NCBI GenBank assembly: GCA_018056705.1
Contig: JAGPFE010000002.1
Location: forward strand, 1-64,000
Reading direction: 5' to 3'
Length of the DNA stretch: 64,000 bases
From: Candidatus Hydrogenedentota bacterium
GTDB lineage: Bacteria > Hydrogenedentota > Hydrogenedentia > Hydrogenedentales > CAITNO01
Part shown: piece after piece, positions 8,517 to 17,017 of the stretch
Position numbering within the stretch: position 1 is the stretch's first letter
Layout: every line of letters begins with the position of its first letter
The notes under the pieces: generated by a model
What the model saw: only the letters and a program-made list of their open reading frames with translations
What the model was told of the DNA's origin: nothing
Databases searched by the model: none
Translations under genes and position numbers: made by a program

Positions 8517-9904
8517 ACGCGTGGCTGATCCTGGTTATGCTGTCGGCGGGCGCGGTATTTGACCTCCAGGAGATGCCGATTGATCCCGGAACATCCAGCG
8601 AGGTGACGCTGGCTGACCTGGACGGCACGGGCAGGGCCGGGCTGGCGGTGGCGTCCGCCGAGCGGCTGGTGTTGTATTTCGGGGCGCGTTCCGATCTCCG
8701 GGCCGAGTTGCGGTTTCCGCCGGAGACCCTGTTGTTTGACATCGCCGACCTGAACGGGGACGGGCAACCGGACGTGATCGCGCTGACGCCGGATCGGGTG
8801 TACAGCGTACCCGTGCCCCGTGCGGGGGCGGACGCGGACCCCTGGCGGGAGCGTTTTACCCTGGATGCCGGGGCACTCAACCGTCCGGCGGCACCGGTAC
8901 CTACGCCCCTGGTGCTGCGCCGTTCGGGTCGTCCGGCGGTATTGGCGGTGGTGACGGGGGATCGATTGCGGCTGTACCAGCCGGACGGCACGGAGGAGGC
9001 GTCTTACGGCATCGGGCCGGAATCGCCCGCGAAGATGTCGATCGGCAGTCCGTTCGTGGCGGTGTCGGTCTGGCCGCCCCAACGGGACGGGGCCGCACAG
9101 GAGTGGCGAGTGTCACGACACTGGACCGGGGTACCGGTGCTGCCGGATGAGATCCCGGTGGATCGTCCGGTCGCGCCGCCCGACCGGGAACTGCTGACGG
9201 CCATGGCCCGTCGGGGTAACGCGGATCAGCCGGAGACCTGGCCGGCGTTTCCGTTGCGACCCGGTGGCGGGCCGGAACGGGTATTGTTCCTGTACGCGAG
9301 CGATGGCACGATGGATTCGCTGGTGCGGACGCGCCGGTTGTTCGCGGAGGCGGGGCGGGAAGCGACCTCCCGGCTGTCGACCATCCGGCGTTACCCGGGA
9401 CGGGTGATTCCGCCGCGGAACGCGCCGCCGGATTTCAATCACGACGGCTGGTCGGACCTCATGCTGTGGAGCGCGGACCAGCCCACCTACACGGTGGGCA
9501 CGCTGACGCGGACGCTGGCGCGGCAGACCTGGCCGATACGGGTGGCCGTTCACCTGTTCGAACCGGATCGTAACGCCTTTGCCGCGATGCCCGAGTGGGC
9601 CGTTACGCTGGAGGTTCCGCTGGGGTGGATGATGGAGGCCCTGGGGGACCGGTTTCCGGCGCGCCACCTGGTGTGCGCGGATTTCAACGGGGACAACCGG
9701 GTGGATATGGGATTGTCCGACGCCCCGGATCACTTCATCGCCTGGTGTAGTTCGCCGGTAGGTCTGCGGCAGGAACCTTCGGAGACGGTGACGATTTCCG
9801 GAAGCCTGGACACGTTGCTGTACGCGGTGGACCTGGATCGGGGCGGTCGAACGTCGCTGGTGTTCAGGACGGACCGGGGGGTAGCCGTGCTCCGGGCCCG
9901 GTGA
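8513..9904 (+). CDS. Secreted FG-GAP repeat protein (second of a pair)
   Basis: 463 aa from the ATG at 8513, which overlaps the previous stop as ATGA. A short hydrophobic N-terminus (MNAWLILVMLSAGAV) suggests export. Propeller-type motifs include 'ADLDGTGRAGLAVA', 'ADLNGDGQPDVIAL', 'PDFNHDGWSDLMLW' and 'ADFNGDNRVDMGLS'; the last copy, 'VDLDRGGRTSLVFR', has lost some metal-ligand residues. It looks like a distant paralogue of the preceding protein, with the same overall repeat layout. Nothing in it suggests catalysis. It ends the four-gene coupled unit. Confidence 0.8.
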   Translation: MNAWLILVMLSAGAVFDLQEMPIDPGTSSEVTLADLDGTGRAGLAVASAERLVLYFGARSDLRAELRFPPETLLFDIADLNGDGQPDVIALTPDRVYSVPVPRAGADADPWRERFTLDAGALNRPAAPVPTPLVLRRSGRPAVLAVVTGDRLRLYQPDGTEEASYGIGPESPAKMSIGSPFVAVSVWPPQRDGAAQEWRVSRHWTGVPVLPDEIPVDRPVAPPDRELLTAMARRGNADQPETWPAFPLRPGGGPERVLFLYASDGTMDSLVRTRRLFAEAGREATSRLSTIRRYPGRVIPPRNAPPDFNHDGWSDLMLWSADQPTYTVGTLTRTLARQTWPIRVAVHLFEPDRNAFAAMPEWAVTLEVPLGWMMEALGDRFPARHLVCADFNGDNRVDMGLSDAPDHFIAWCSSPVGLRQEPSETVTISGSLDTLLYAVDLDRGGRTSLVFRTDRGVAVLRAR

Positions 9905-10240
9905 CCCTGTCCCGGCAAGATGGGAATCGGGTCGAAGTCGGGCCGGCCCGTAAAACGCTCCTCACCGGTTATTTGGCCAGTCCAGGCGCCCCTTGGCGGT
10001 ATCGTTTTTCTCGGTAGGGTGGTATGTCCTCGGGCGAGCGGTTGAATCTATCGCGTGTCTTCACTGGTCTTATGTAAACTTGTGTGTGGTCAGCATGGAC
10101 AGTCCGATCGTGATTTCAGGTGGAAGGGTTGACATGTCAATGTCACGGCGGAATAGAGATTGTTTCATGGGGTGCGGGGGCGTGGTGTCGAGTCCGGGCC
10201 CCCAGTATTCACATCGATCTGGACAAGGGAATTCCATCAC
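9905..10240. other. Intergenic leader before the FAD oxidoreductase
   Basis: No gene is visible in these 336 bases. The stretch holds a TAAACT box (10075-10080) preceded by TG, which may be a -10, and a perfect 12-base palindrome at 10127-10138. The remaining sequence shows no long repeat, RNA gene or strong terminator. Confidence 0.5.
10127..10138. promoter_or_regulatory. Perfect palindrome TTGACATGTCAA, possible operator
   Basis: A 12-base perfect palindrome about 47 bp downstream of a possible -10 box and 103 bp before the GTG start. Its position fits a regulator-binding site, but no regulator gene is adjacent. Confidence 0.3.
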
Positions 10241-12112
10241 GTGACACAGAACCAATCCGTTTCGCGGTTGAAGCGATGCCCTGGCCTGGACCTGCTCATC
10301 TGCCTTGGCATGGGGATACTGGTGGGCATTCTTCCGGCTCCTGCCGCCACGATTTTCCTGGAAGCCGAGGGATTCGAAACGCTGGGAGGATGGGTAATCG
10401 ATCAGCAGGCCATGGACCAGATGGGGTCCCCTTACGTGCTGGCCCATGGCCTGGGGCAACCCGTTGCCGACGCCGTGACCACCGTCGGAATTCCTGAAGC
10501 CGACACGTATCGCGTGTGGGTCCGGACGCGGGACTGGTGCGCGCCATGGAACGCGCCGGACAGTCCCGGTCGTTTTCAACTGGTCATCGACGATCGACCG
10601 CTCGACACGGTTTTTGGAACCGAGGGCGATCCGTGGCATTGGCAACCGGGTGGCACGGTAAACCTCCGTCCCGGTCAAGTCCGCATGGCCCTGCGGGATC
10701 TCACGGGTTTCGATGGGCGATGCGACGCGATCCTCCTGTCGAGCGACCCGGCATTCGAACCACCCAACGAGTCCGAAGCTCTTGCCCAGTTCCGCCGCGC
10801 GCGACTCGGGATCACCCAGCCCATCGACGAAGGCATGTTCGACCTTGTCGTGGTCGGGGGTGGCATGGCCGGTACCTGTGCCGCCATCAGTGCCGCTCGT
10901 CTGGGCCTGAAAGTGGCGCTGATCCAGGATCGTCCCGTTCTGGGCGGCAATAATTCTTCCGAGGTCCGCGTGCACCTGAACGGCGAGATCAACCTGCCGC
11001 CCTATCCGGCCCTGGGCGACGTGGTCCGCGAGCTGGACAGTGGCCTGCGGGGCAACGCGCAGCCGGCCAGTCACTATGATGACGAGCGCAAACTGGCCGT
11101 TGCCCGGGTCGAGCAGAACCTGAGCCTGTTCCTGGAAACCCGCGCCTTCAAGGTGGAGAAGGCCGGAGACCGCATTACCGCCGTGACAGGTCGCCATGTC
11201 CGCCGCAATACCGAGCATCGGTTTGCCGGCGCGCTGTTCGCCGACTGCACGGGAGACGGCAACGTAGGTTACCTCGCCGGGGCGGATTACCGCGTCGGAC
11301 GTGAAAGCCGGGCCGAAACCGGGGAGAGCCTGGCGCCGGAACAACCTGACCGATTGACCATGGGAACCAGCGTCCAGTGGTACGCCGTTGAAACGGATCG
11401 GCCCGTTCCGTTTCCTGAATGCCCGTGGGCCGTTTCGTTCAACGACGAAACCTGCTATCCCATGACCCGCGGCGACTGGGACTGGGAAACCGGCATGGGC
11501 CGGGACCAGGTCGCGGACATCGAGTTCATCCGGGACTATGGCCTTCGCGTGGCATTTGGTAATTGGGCCTACCTGAAGAACCACTACCAGTCCAAAGAAG
11601 AGTATGCCCGCTACCGTCTCGAGTGGGTGGCCTACATCGGGGGCAAACGTGAATCCCGTCGCCTGCTGGGCGATGTCATTCTCCGGGAGCAGGACATTGT
11701 CGAACGCCGGATTTATCCGGATGCCATGGTTACCACGACATGGACGATCGACCTGCACTACCCGCACCCGGAAAACAGCAGGCAATTTCCCGGCGCCCCT
11801 TTCCGATCCATCGCCGAGCACCTGCGCATCGAGCCCTATCCTGTTCCCTACCGTTGCCTGTATTCTCGCAACATCGAGAACCTGTTCATGGCCGGGCGCG
11901 ACATCAGCGTCACCCACGTGGCCCTGGGTACGGTCCGGGTGATGCGAACCGGCGGAATGATGGGCGAAGTCGTTGGCATGGCCGCGGCCGTCGCGCGTCA
12001 GCACGACACGACGCCCCGCGGGGTATATACCCATTACCTGGACGCATTAAAGGCGCTGGCCCGGCGCGGCGTGGGTCGAAACCCTCCTGGTCACGGGGGT
12101 GAAGGCGGGTGA
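10241..12112 (+). CDS. Secreted FAD-dependent oxidoreductase with N-terminal carbohydrate-binding-like region
   Basis: 623 aa from the GTG at 10241, with AAGGGA eleven bases upstream; this places a signal peptide (LDLLICLGMGILVGILPAPAA) at the N-terminus. Residues about 35-170 form a beta-rich module ('TIFLEAEGFETLGGWVID', 'ADTYRVWVRTRDW') like those seen before FAD_oxidored domains in PVC-type bacteria. The FAD domain starts at 'DLVVVGGGMAGTCAAISAA' with a GxGxxG motif, continues 'VLGGNNSSEVRVHLNG', and closes with 'ENLFMAGRDISVTHVALGT'. Members of PF12831 act on unknown, probably sugar-like substrates. The 3' end overlaps the convergent hypothetical gene by 22 bp. Confidence 0.85.
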   Translation: MTQNQSVSRLKRCPGLDLLICLGMGILVGILPAPAATIFLEAEGFETLGGWVIDQQAMDQMGSPYVLAHGLGQPVADAVTTVGIPEADTYRVWVRTRDWCAPWNAPDSPGRFQLVIDDRPLDTVFGTEGDPWHWQPGGTVNLRPGQVRMALRDLTGFDGRCDAILLSSDPAFEPPNESEALAQFRRARLGITQPIDEGMFDLVVVGGGMAGTCAAISAARLGLKVALIQDRPVLGGNNSSEVRVHLNGEINLPPYPALGDVVRELDSGLRGNAQPASHYDDERKLAVARVEQNLSLFLETRAFKVEKAGDRITAVTGRHVRRNTEHRFAGALFADCTGDGNVGYLAGADYRVGRESRAETGESLAPEQPDRLTMGTSVQWYAVETDRPVPFPECPWAVSFNDETCYPMTRGDWDWETGMGRDQVADIEFIRDYGLRVAFGNWAYLKNHYQSKEEYARYRLEWVAYIGGKRESRRLLGDVILREQDIVERRIYPDAMVTTTWTIDLHYPHPENSRQFPGAPFRSIAEHLRIEPYPVPYRCLYSRNIENLFMAGRDISVTHVALGTVRVMRTGGMMGEVVGMAAAVARQHDTTPRGVYTHYLDALKALARRGVGRNPPGHGGEGG

Positions 12113-12606
12113 TGGCCAGGTCGGGGGCCCTGGATCTGGTTGGGAGGGATGGGCTGGGCCACCCGTGATTGTACTTCAGGTGCCACGGCTGATGGGGAAC
12201 GGGACACGGCGGGGGGATCCGAAGGTTGTATTTCACGCGTGGAATCGGTCGGTTGGGATAGGGGCTCCCCTGCCGTAGAAGGGGATTCAGACACGGGAAC
12301 GAGGGCCTCATCCAGCAGGAGGGAGGCTTGGGCGCCAAGTTCGGCCACGGACCGGATGAGGGCTGCCGGGGGTAAGGTCCGGTCGGGCTGGTCGAGCAGG
12401 TCCAGGATCCGGGCTTCGAGTTTCCGGGCAATCAGCAGCAGGGCCACGGCATGGGCAACGCGGAGGAGCGTCGCGGGATCGGTGTCGCGGGGCTGTCGGG
12501 CTGGAGCGTTCAGCAGCAGGTCGAGCAGGATCGGGGCGTCGGGATGATCGGGCAACAGGGGTGTCACAGTTGCCCGGAAAGCAGGGACAAGCGTTGGCGT
12601 GGACAT
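12091..12606 (-). CDS. Hypothetical protein, helical N-terminal half
   Basis: About 171 aa. I choose the ATG at 12606 because GGAG lies seven bases upstream; the ATG at 12612 would be only one base from it. Residues 1-100 look helical and Leu/Ala-rich ('DPATLLRVAHAVALLLIARK', 'ALIRSVAELGAQASLLLDEA'), and the C-terminal third is Pro/Ser-rich and likely disordered. I do not recognise a family. The opposite strand also has an open frame here, but it is Gly/Ser/Arg-rich without domain character. Coding is supported mainly by the ribosome site and the amphipathic helices. Confidence 0.5.
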   Translation of the reverse strand: MSTPTLVPAFRATVTPLLPDHPDAPILLDLLLNAPARQPRDTDPATLLRVAHAVALLLIARKLEARILDLLDQPDRTLPPAALIRSVAELGAQASLLLDEALVPVSESPSTAGEPLSQPTDSTREIQPSDPPAVSRSPSAVAPEVQSRVAQPIPPNQIQGPRPGHHPPSPP

Positions 12607-12721
12607 GGACATTCTCCGGTTCAGGGACGCGGAACGTGAAAAGTCCCCCTATTAATAAGGGCATTCTGTTGCGTGGCGAGGCCGAATAGGGCCGGATTTT
12701 GTGCGGCGGTTTTGTTCAGCA

Positions 12722-12730
12722 TGCTAAACT
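12722..12730 (+). promoter_or_regulatory. Extended -10 upstream of the first radical-SAM gene
   Basis: TGC then TAAACT (12725-12730), 31 bases before the ATG at 12762. No convincing -35 stands 16-18 bp upstream. Confidence 0.4.
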
Positions 12731-12761
12731 TAAGGTGGACAGCAGGCGGAACGGAGTAGCG

Positions 12762-14192
12762 ATGCGCGTCGTGTTTGTCATACCACCCTTTGATTACGGT
12801 CGATCGGTGGGTCACGTTCGCCGGGGAGCGCGACGGGGCGTGTTGCCGCCCCTGGGCGTGGGGTTCCTGGCGGCGGAGTTGCGCAAGGGGGGGCACGAGT
12901 GCCGGCTGGTGGATGCCATGGCCCGGAACCTGGACGCGGCGGAGACGGCGGAAGCGGTGGCCGCCCTGTCGCCGGACGTGGTGGGTATGTCCCTGATCAC
13001 GTTTGTCAATGAACGGGAGTCCGTGTCCACCTGCCGGGAAATCCGGCATCGCCTTGGCGGGGATACCCCGATCATCCTGGGAGGTCCCCACGTGACCCTG
13101 CTGGGAGACCGGGTCCTGGAAGTGTTTCCGGAGGCGGACTACGCGGTGGTCGGCGAGGGGGAATACCCGTTGCGGACGCTCTTGGACCTGTTGTCGCGGG
13201 GCGAACGGCCAGCATCGCTTCCGGCCGTGTCGGGCCGGGATGGCTTGGGGCGGATCTGCCACAACCCGCCGCTGGTATGGGAACCGAACCTGGACGTGTT
13301 CGATCCACCGGACCGGTCGCTGTACGAGCGGGACCTGTATCGTCCGCTGCCAAGCCTGAACCTTGGGCGCCGGGTGACTACCATCATCACGGCGCGGGGG
13401 TGCCCCTGGGCGCGGTGCGCGTTCTGTCATCAGGGCAGCGGCTGCTCGGTGCCATACCGGCGCCGGAGTCCGGAACATGTTCTCGAGGAGGTGGAACGGC
13501 TGGTCCGTGACTGGGGCTACACCAGCCTGGTGTTCTGGGACGATGATTTCTGCGCGATGCCGGAATGGGTGGAAGCATTCTGCTCGGGGTTGATCCGGTC
13601 AAGTACGCGGGTTCGATGGTCGGTGCTGGCCCGGGCATCGTCGGTGCGGCCGGATATGCTGCGTCGCATGGCGGAAGCAGGATGCTACAGCATCCAGTTC
13701 GGGTACGAGTCCGGGGTGCCAGAGATCCTCAAACTGATCCGAAAAGGAGCGACCCCGGACGTATACCGCCAGGCGACACGCTGGGCCCGGGACGTGGGCC
13801 TGGAAATCCGGGGCAGTTTCATGCTGGGGTTTCCGACGGAAACGCCGGAGATGTCGCGGCAGACCATTGAACTGGCCTGCGAACTGAACGCGGATTACAT
13901 GCTGTTTTTCGCGTACCACGTGCTGCCGGGCACGGTCCTGGAACCGTTCGCGCTGAAACGGGGCCAGCGGGTACCGGACTGGGACCAGAACATTCATCAT
14001 CCCAGTTACGTGCCGGACACGTATGGCTCGGCGGAAGAACTGGCGAGCATGGTACGGTACGCCTACCGCCGGTATTACCTGCGACCGGCCTACCTGCGCC
14101 AGTTGATCGCGCGCACGTTGCGCCGTCCTTGGCTGATCGGGAATCACGCGCTGTCGCTGGGCTACTGGCTGGGCGCCGCCCTGCGGGGCTGA
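12762..14192 (+). CDS. B12-binding domain radical SAM protein (CX4CX2C cluster motif)
   Basis: 476 aa from the ATG at 12762, with GGAG eight bases upstream. Residues 1-150 are a Rossmann-like cobalamin-binding domain: 'VVFVIPPFDYGRS', 'GFLAAELRKGGHECRLVDA', 'IILGGPHVTLL' and 'ADYAVVGEGE'. The radical SAM domain follows with 'TARGCPWARCAFC', i.e. cysteines spaced CX4CX2C where the commonest form is CX3CX2C. Later 'IQFGYESGVPEILKLIRKG' and 'IRGSFMLGFPTET' match the barrel strands. Such enzymes methylate or rearrange unactivated carbons, or act in cofactor and lipid tailoring. The adjacent gene, 10 bases on, is a second member, so the two probably act in one pathway. The substrate is not visible. 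Confidence 0.85.
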   Translation: MRVVFVIPPFDYGRSVGHVRRGARRGVLPPLGVGFLAAELRKGGHECRLVDAMARNLDAAETAEAVAALSPDVVGMSLITFVNERESVSTCREIRHRLGGDTPIILGGPHVTLLGDRVLEVFPEADYAVVGEGEYPLRTLLDLLSRGERPASLPAVSGRDGLGRICHNPPLVWEPNLDVFDPPDRSLYERDLYRPLPSLNLGRRVTTIITARGCPWARCAFCHQGSGCSVPYRRRSPEHVLEEVERLVRDWGYTSLVFWDDDFCAMPEWVEAFCSGLIRSSTRVRWSVLARASSVRPDMLRRMAEAGCYSIQFGYESGVPEILKLIRKGATPDVYRQATRWARDVGLEIRGSFMLGFPTETPEMSRQTIELACELNADYMLFFAYHVLPGTVLEPFALKRGQRVPDWDQNIHHPSYVPDTYGSAEELASMVRYAYRRYYLRPAYLRQLIARTLRRPWLIGNHALSLGYWLGAALRG

Positions 14193-14202
14193 AAGGAGTC
14201 GT

Positions 14203-15735
14203 ATGAGCGTACTGCTGGTCACGGTGCAACGGGACCTGGACGTGCTGGGCATCAAGTACCTGCACCAGTACCTGCTGGATCGGGGCGAGGATTCGCGGCT
14301 GCTGTTCATGCCGGATCTTACGCGTCGCCGCGCGGACACGCTGCGGGGCGCGGCAACCTTCGCGCGGTCATGGAAGCCCGACCTGATGGCGGTGAGCCTG
14401 ATGTCCCTGGAGTATGCCGACGCGACGGACGCCACGCGGGCGTTGCGGGAGGCCTTACCGGGGGTTCCAGTGGTATGGGGAGGCATCCACGCGACCAGCG
14501 ATCCGACGTCATGCCTCGTGGGCGATCGCGCGGATTTTGTGTGCGTGGGCGAGGGCGAGCGCACCCTGCTTGATCTCGCGCGGGCGGCCCGGAGCGGCCG
14601 GGATTTCCGCTCGATCCCGAACCTCGGCTGGCTCGAGGATGGGCGGTACACGCAGAACCCGGTATATCCGCTGATCCGGGACCTGGACGAGTTACCGCTG
14701 TTGCGGCGGATCGCGCCGGAAAGTTACCTTGCCCTGCCGGATGGAACGCGCCCGCTGGACGAGAAACTTTTCCGGCGGTGGGCCCGCCACGCGGGCAAAA
14801 ACTACATCACCATTGCGTCGCGGGGCTGCCCGTACGGGTGCGCGTACTGCTGCAACAACCGGTATCGGAAACTGTACGACGACTGGAACGTGCGGCGACG
14901 CGGCGTGGAGCACATTATCCGCGAACTGGAACAGGCCCTGCGTGATTTTCCCGGCGTGGAGTACATGAACTTCCACGATGACTGCTTCCTGGCGTGTCCC
15001 ATCGAGTACCTGCGGGAATTCTGCGCGGCGTACAAGGCGCGGGTGAACCGTCCGCTGATTGCCAAGAGCACGCCTACCTACATCACGGAGGAGCGCATGG
15101 CTCTGCTGAAGGACGCGGGGCTGTCGTGGATCAGCCTGGGACTGCAGAGCGGCAGCGAACGGGTATGCCAGGAGGTATATAACCGGCGGTCCCTGCCCAA
15201 GCACTTTCTGGAGGCCGCGCGGGTGATCCACCGGTTCGGCATCGCGCCGTTCTACGACGTGATCCTGGACAATCCCTTCGAAACCGAGGCGGAACAACTG
15301 GAAACGGTGCGCACGCTGATCGAGACGCCCAAGCCGTTCTACCCGGAAATTTTCTCGCTGGTGTTCTATAGCGGCACGGCGCTGCGGGAGCGGGCGGAAC
15401 AGGAGTGCCCGGACGCCATCGAAGACCCCACGGAAAAGGACTACCGCATCCGTCACCGCCGGCTGGTGAACGACCTGGTGGAAACGGCCACGACCCTTCC
15501 GGCGTGGCTGATGCGTCCGCTGCTTCGGCGGTACGAGCGGCGGCCAGATTCGCGCCTGACCCGGCTCCTGGTGTTTTTGGGGAAGTGGTCCACCCGGTTG
15601 TTTTTCACACCCTTGACGTACCTGCGGGTGATCCGGTTGTCCCAGCGGGGATCCTGGATCCGGACCTTCCGCGTGCTGCCCAACTACTTCAAGGTAGGGT
15701 TCACGTATTACCTGCACCTGTTCCGCGCGCGGTGA
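14203..15735 (+). CDS. B12-binding domain radical SAM protein
   Basis: 510 aa; AAAGGAG lies six bases before the ATG. The cobalamin-binding half has 'LDVLGIKYLHQYLLDRGED', 'MAVSLMSLEYADA', 'PVVWGGIHATSDP' and 'ADFVCVGEGERTL'. The radical SAM half has the canonical CX3CX2C in 'ASRGCPYGCAYCCNNRY', then 'YMNFHDDCF', 'ISLGLQSGSERV' and 'FYDVILDNPFET'. The C-terminal 90 residues are basic with hydrophobic runs and may touch the membrane. It is paired with the preceding paralogue; no methyltransferase, hopanoid or bacteriochlorophyll gene is near, so a specific reaction cannot be assigned. Confidence 0.85.
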   Translation: MSVLLVTVQRDLDVLGIKYLHQYLLDRGEDSRLLFMPDLTRRRADTLRGAATFARSWKPDLMAVSLMSLEYADATDATRALREALPGVPVVWGGIHATSDPTSCLVGDRADFVCVGEGERTLLDLARAARSGRDFRSIPNLGWLEDGRYTQNPVYPLIRDLDELPLLRRIAPESYLALPDGTRPLDEKLFRRWARHAGKNYITIASRGCPYGCAYCCNNRYRKLYDDWNVRRRGVEHIIRELEQALRDFPGVEYMNFHDDCFLACPIEYLREFCAAYKARVNRPLIAKSTPTYITEERMALLKDAGLSWISLGLQSGSERVCQEVYNRRSLPKHFLEAARVIHRFGIAPFYDVILDNPFETEAEQLETVRTLIETPKPFYPEIFSLVFYSGTALRERAEQECPDAIEDPTEKDYRIRHRRLVNDLVETATTLPAWLMRPLLRRYERRPDSRLTRLLVFLGKWSTRLFFTPLTYLRVIRLSQRGSWIRTFRVLPNYFKVGFTYYLHLFRAR

Positions 15736-15805
15736 TGGGGGGGCTGGTTTTCCGGAAGACCCGGCGGATAGAATGACGCGCGGGTACCGCCGCGGGGGAT
15801 CCGAC

Positions 15806-16963
15806 ATGACGGAAAACAGCCATCGCGAGGACATGGAACTGCTGCGCCGCGCCTTGGAGGAGTTGAGCGAGACGTCGCGGTCCTGGGAACAGGCGTTTCG
15901 GGCGCTGCAAGACGAGGTGGCGCGGCTGAACCGGGAACTGGCGGACAAAAACCGCGAGCTCGCTTACCACACCGAATACCTTGGCCGCCTGCTGGAAAGC
16001 ATCTCGGACGGGGTGATCGCGGTGGACCTCGACGGGCGGATTACCCGGGCCAACCGGGCGGCGTGTGCCATTCTGGGGTATGACGCGGAGGCCTTGCGGG
16101 ATCAACTGTTTGAAGCGGTGTTTGGCCGTCCTTTCGCGGCGGACCAGTCGGAAACAGCGGGGCAACTGCGAACCCGAAGCGGTCGGGAGGTGGCGGTGAC
16201 CGAACGGGACGCGGACATAATCGGCGAGGATGGGCGTCCGCTGGGGCGGGTCAAGGTGTTTCAGGATCTCAGCGAACTGAACGCGTTGCGCAGCCAGTTG
16301 CGTCAGCGGGAACGGCTGGCCCTGATCGGTGAGATGTCGGCAACGGTGGCCCACGAGATCCGCAATCCACTGGGTGGCATCGAGGGTTTCGCGGGGCTGC
16401 TCGCCCTGGACCTGGCGGATGATCCGGAGCGCCTGAACCTCGTGGAACGCATCCTGGACGGCACGCGGCGGCTGGACCGGGTAGTCAACGGCCTGCTGGA
16501 TTACGCGCGCCCCGTTTCGCTGCAGACGCGGGCGGTGGATTGCGCCGCGCTGCTGGACGCCGCGGTGGAACAGGCGGGGGCTCCGCCGCCGGATGTGGCG
16601 CTCTCCCGGGAGGCGCCAGGGGGGCTGCGGGCGCGGGTGGATCCCGATCATTTCACGCGGGTGCTGATCAACCTGCTCCTGAACGCCTACCAGAGCCTGC
16701 CGCCGGAGGGAGGCACGGTAGAGGTCGCCGCGTGGGAATCAGGGGCAGATGTGGTGTTCGCCGTGCGGGACACGGGTTGCGGCATGGACGAGGAAACCCG
16801 CCGCCGCATGTTTTCGCCGTTTTATACCACCAAGGCGCAGGGGACCGGTCTTGGCCTGGCGTTCTCTGCTAAAATTGTCGAGGCCCACGGCGGCCGGTTC
16901 GAAGTGGATTCCCGTCCGGGCGAAGGCACGGAGGTCAGGGTGTTCCTGCCCCGCGCCGAGTAA
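15806..16963 (+). CDS. PAS-domain sensor histidine kinase (NtrB/FlgS-like)
   Basis: 385 aa from the ATG at 15806, preceded by GGGGGAT five bases upstream; an in-frame ATG at 15773 lacks such a site. Residues 1-60 form a likely coiled coil. A PAS domain follows ('LLESISDGVIAVDLDGRITR'), then the H-box 'VAHEIRNPLGGIEGF', the N-box 'NLLLNAYQSLPPEGG', and the ATP lid 'DTGCGMDEET' and 'GTGLGLAFS'. No membrane helix or signal peptide is seen, so it senses a cytoplasmic cue. The sigma54-type response regulator follows 54 bases later and is its natural partner. Confidence 0.9.
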   Translation: MTENSHREDMELLRRALEELSETSRSWEQAFRALQDEVARLNRELADKNRELAYHTEYLGRLLESISDGVIAVDLDGRITRANRAACAILGYDAEALRDQLFEAVFGRPFAADQSETAGQLRTRSGREVAVTERDADIIGEDGRPLGRVKVFQDLSELNALRSQLRQRERLALIGEMSATVAHEIRNPLGGIEGFAGLLALDLADDPERLNLVERILDGTRRLDRVVNGLLDYARPVSLQTRAVDCAALLDAAVEQAGAPPPDVALSREAPGGLRARVDPDHFTRVLINLLLNAYQSLPPEGGTVEVAAWESGADVVFAVRDTGCGMDEETRRRMFSPFYTTKAQGTGLGLAFSAKIVEAHGGRFEVDSRPGEGTEVRVFLPRAE

Positions 16964-17017
16964 GCCGCGGGGCGCGGACGCCGAATCGCGCGAAGGGGCA
17001 CAGAGCGGCAGGGATCA

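Noticed and set aside
16964..17017. Sigma54 promoter between the kinase and response-regulator genes
   Set aside because: No GG and GC elements at the needed spacing were found in the short gap.
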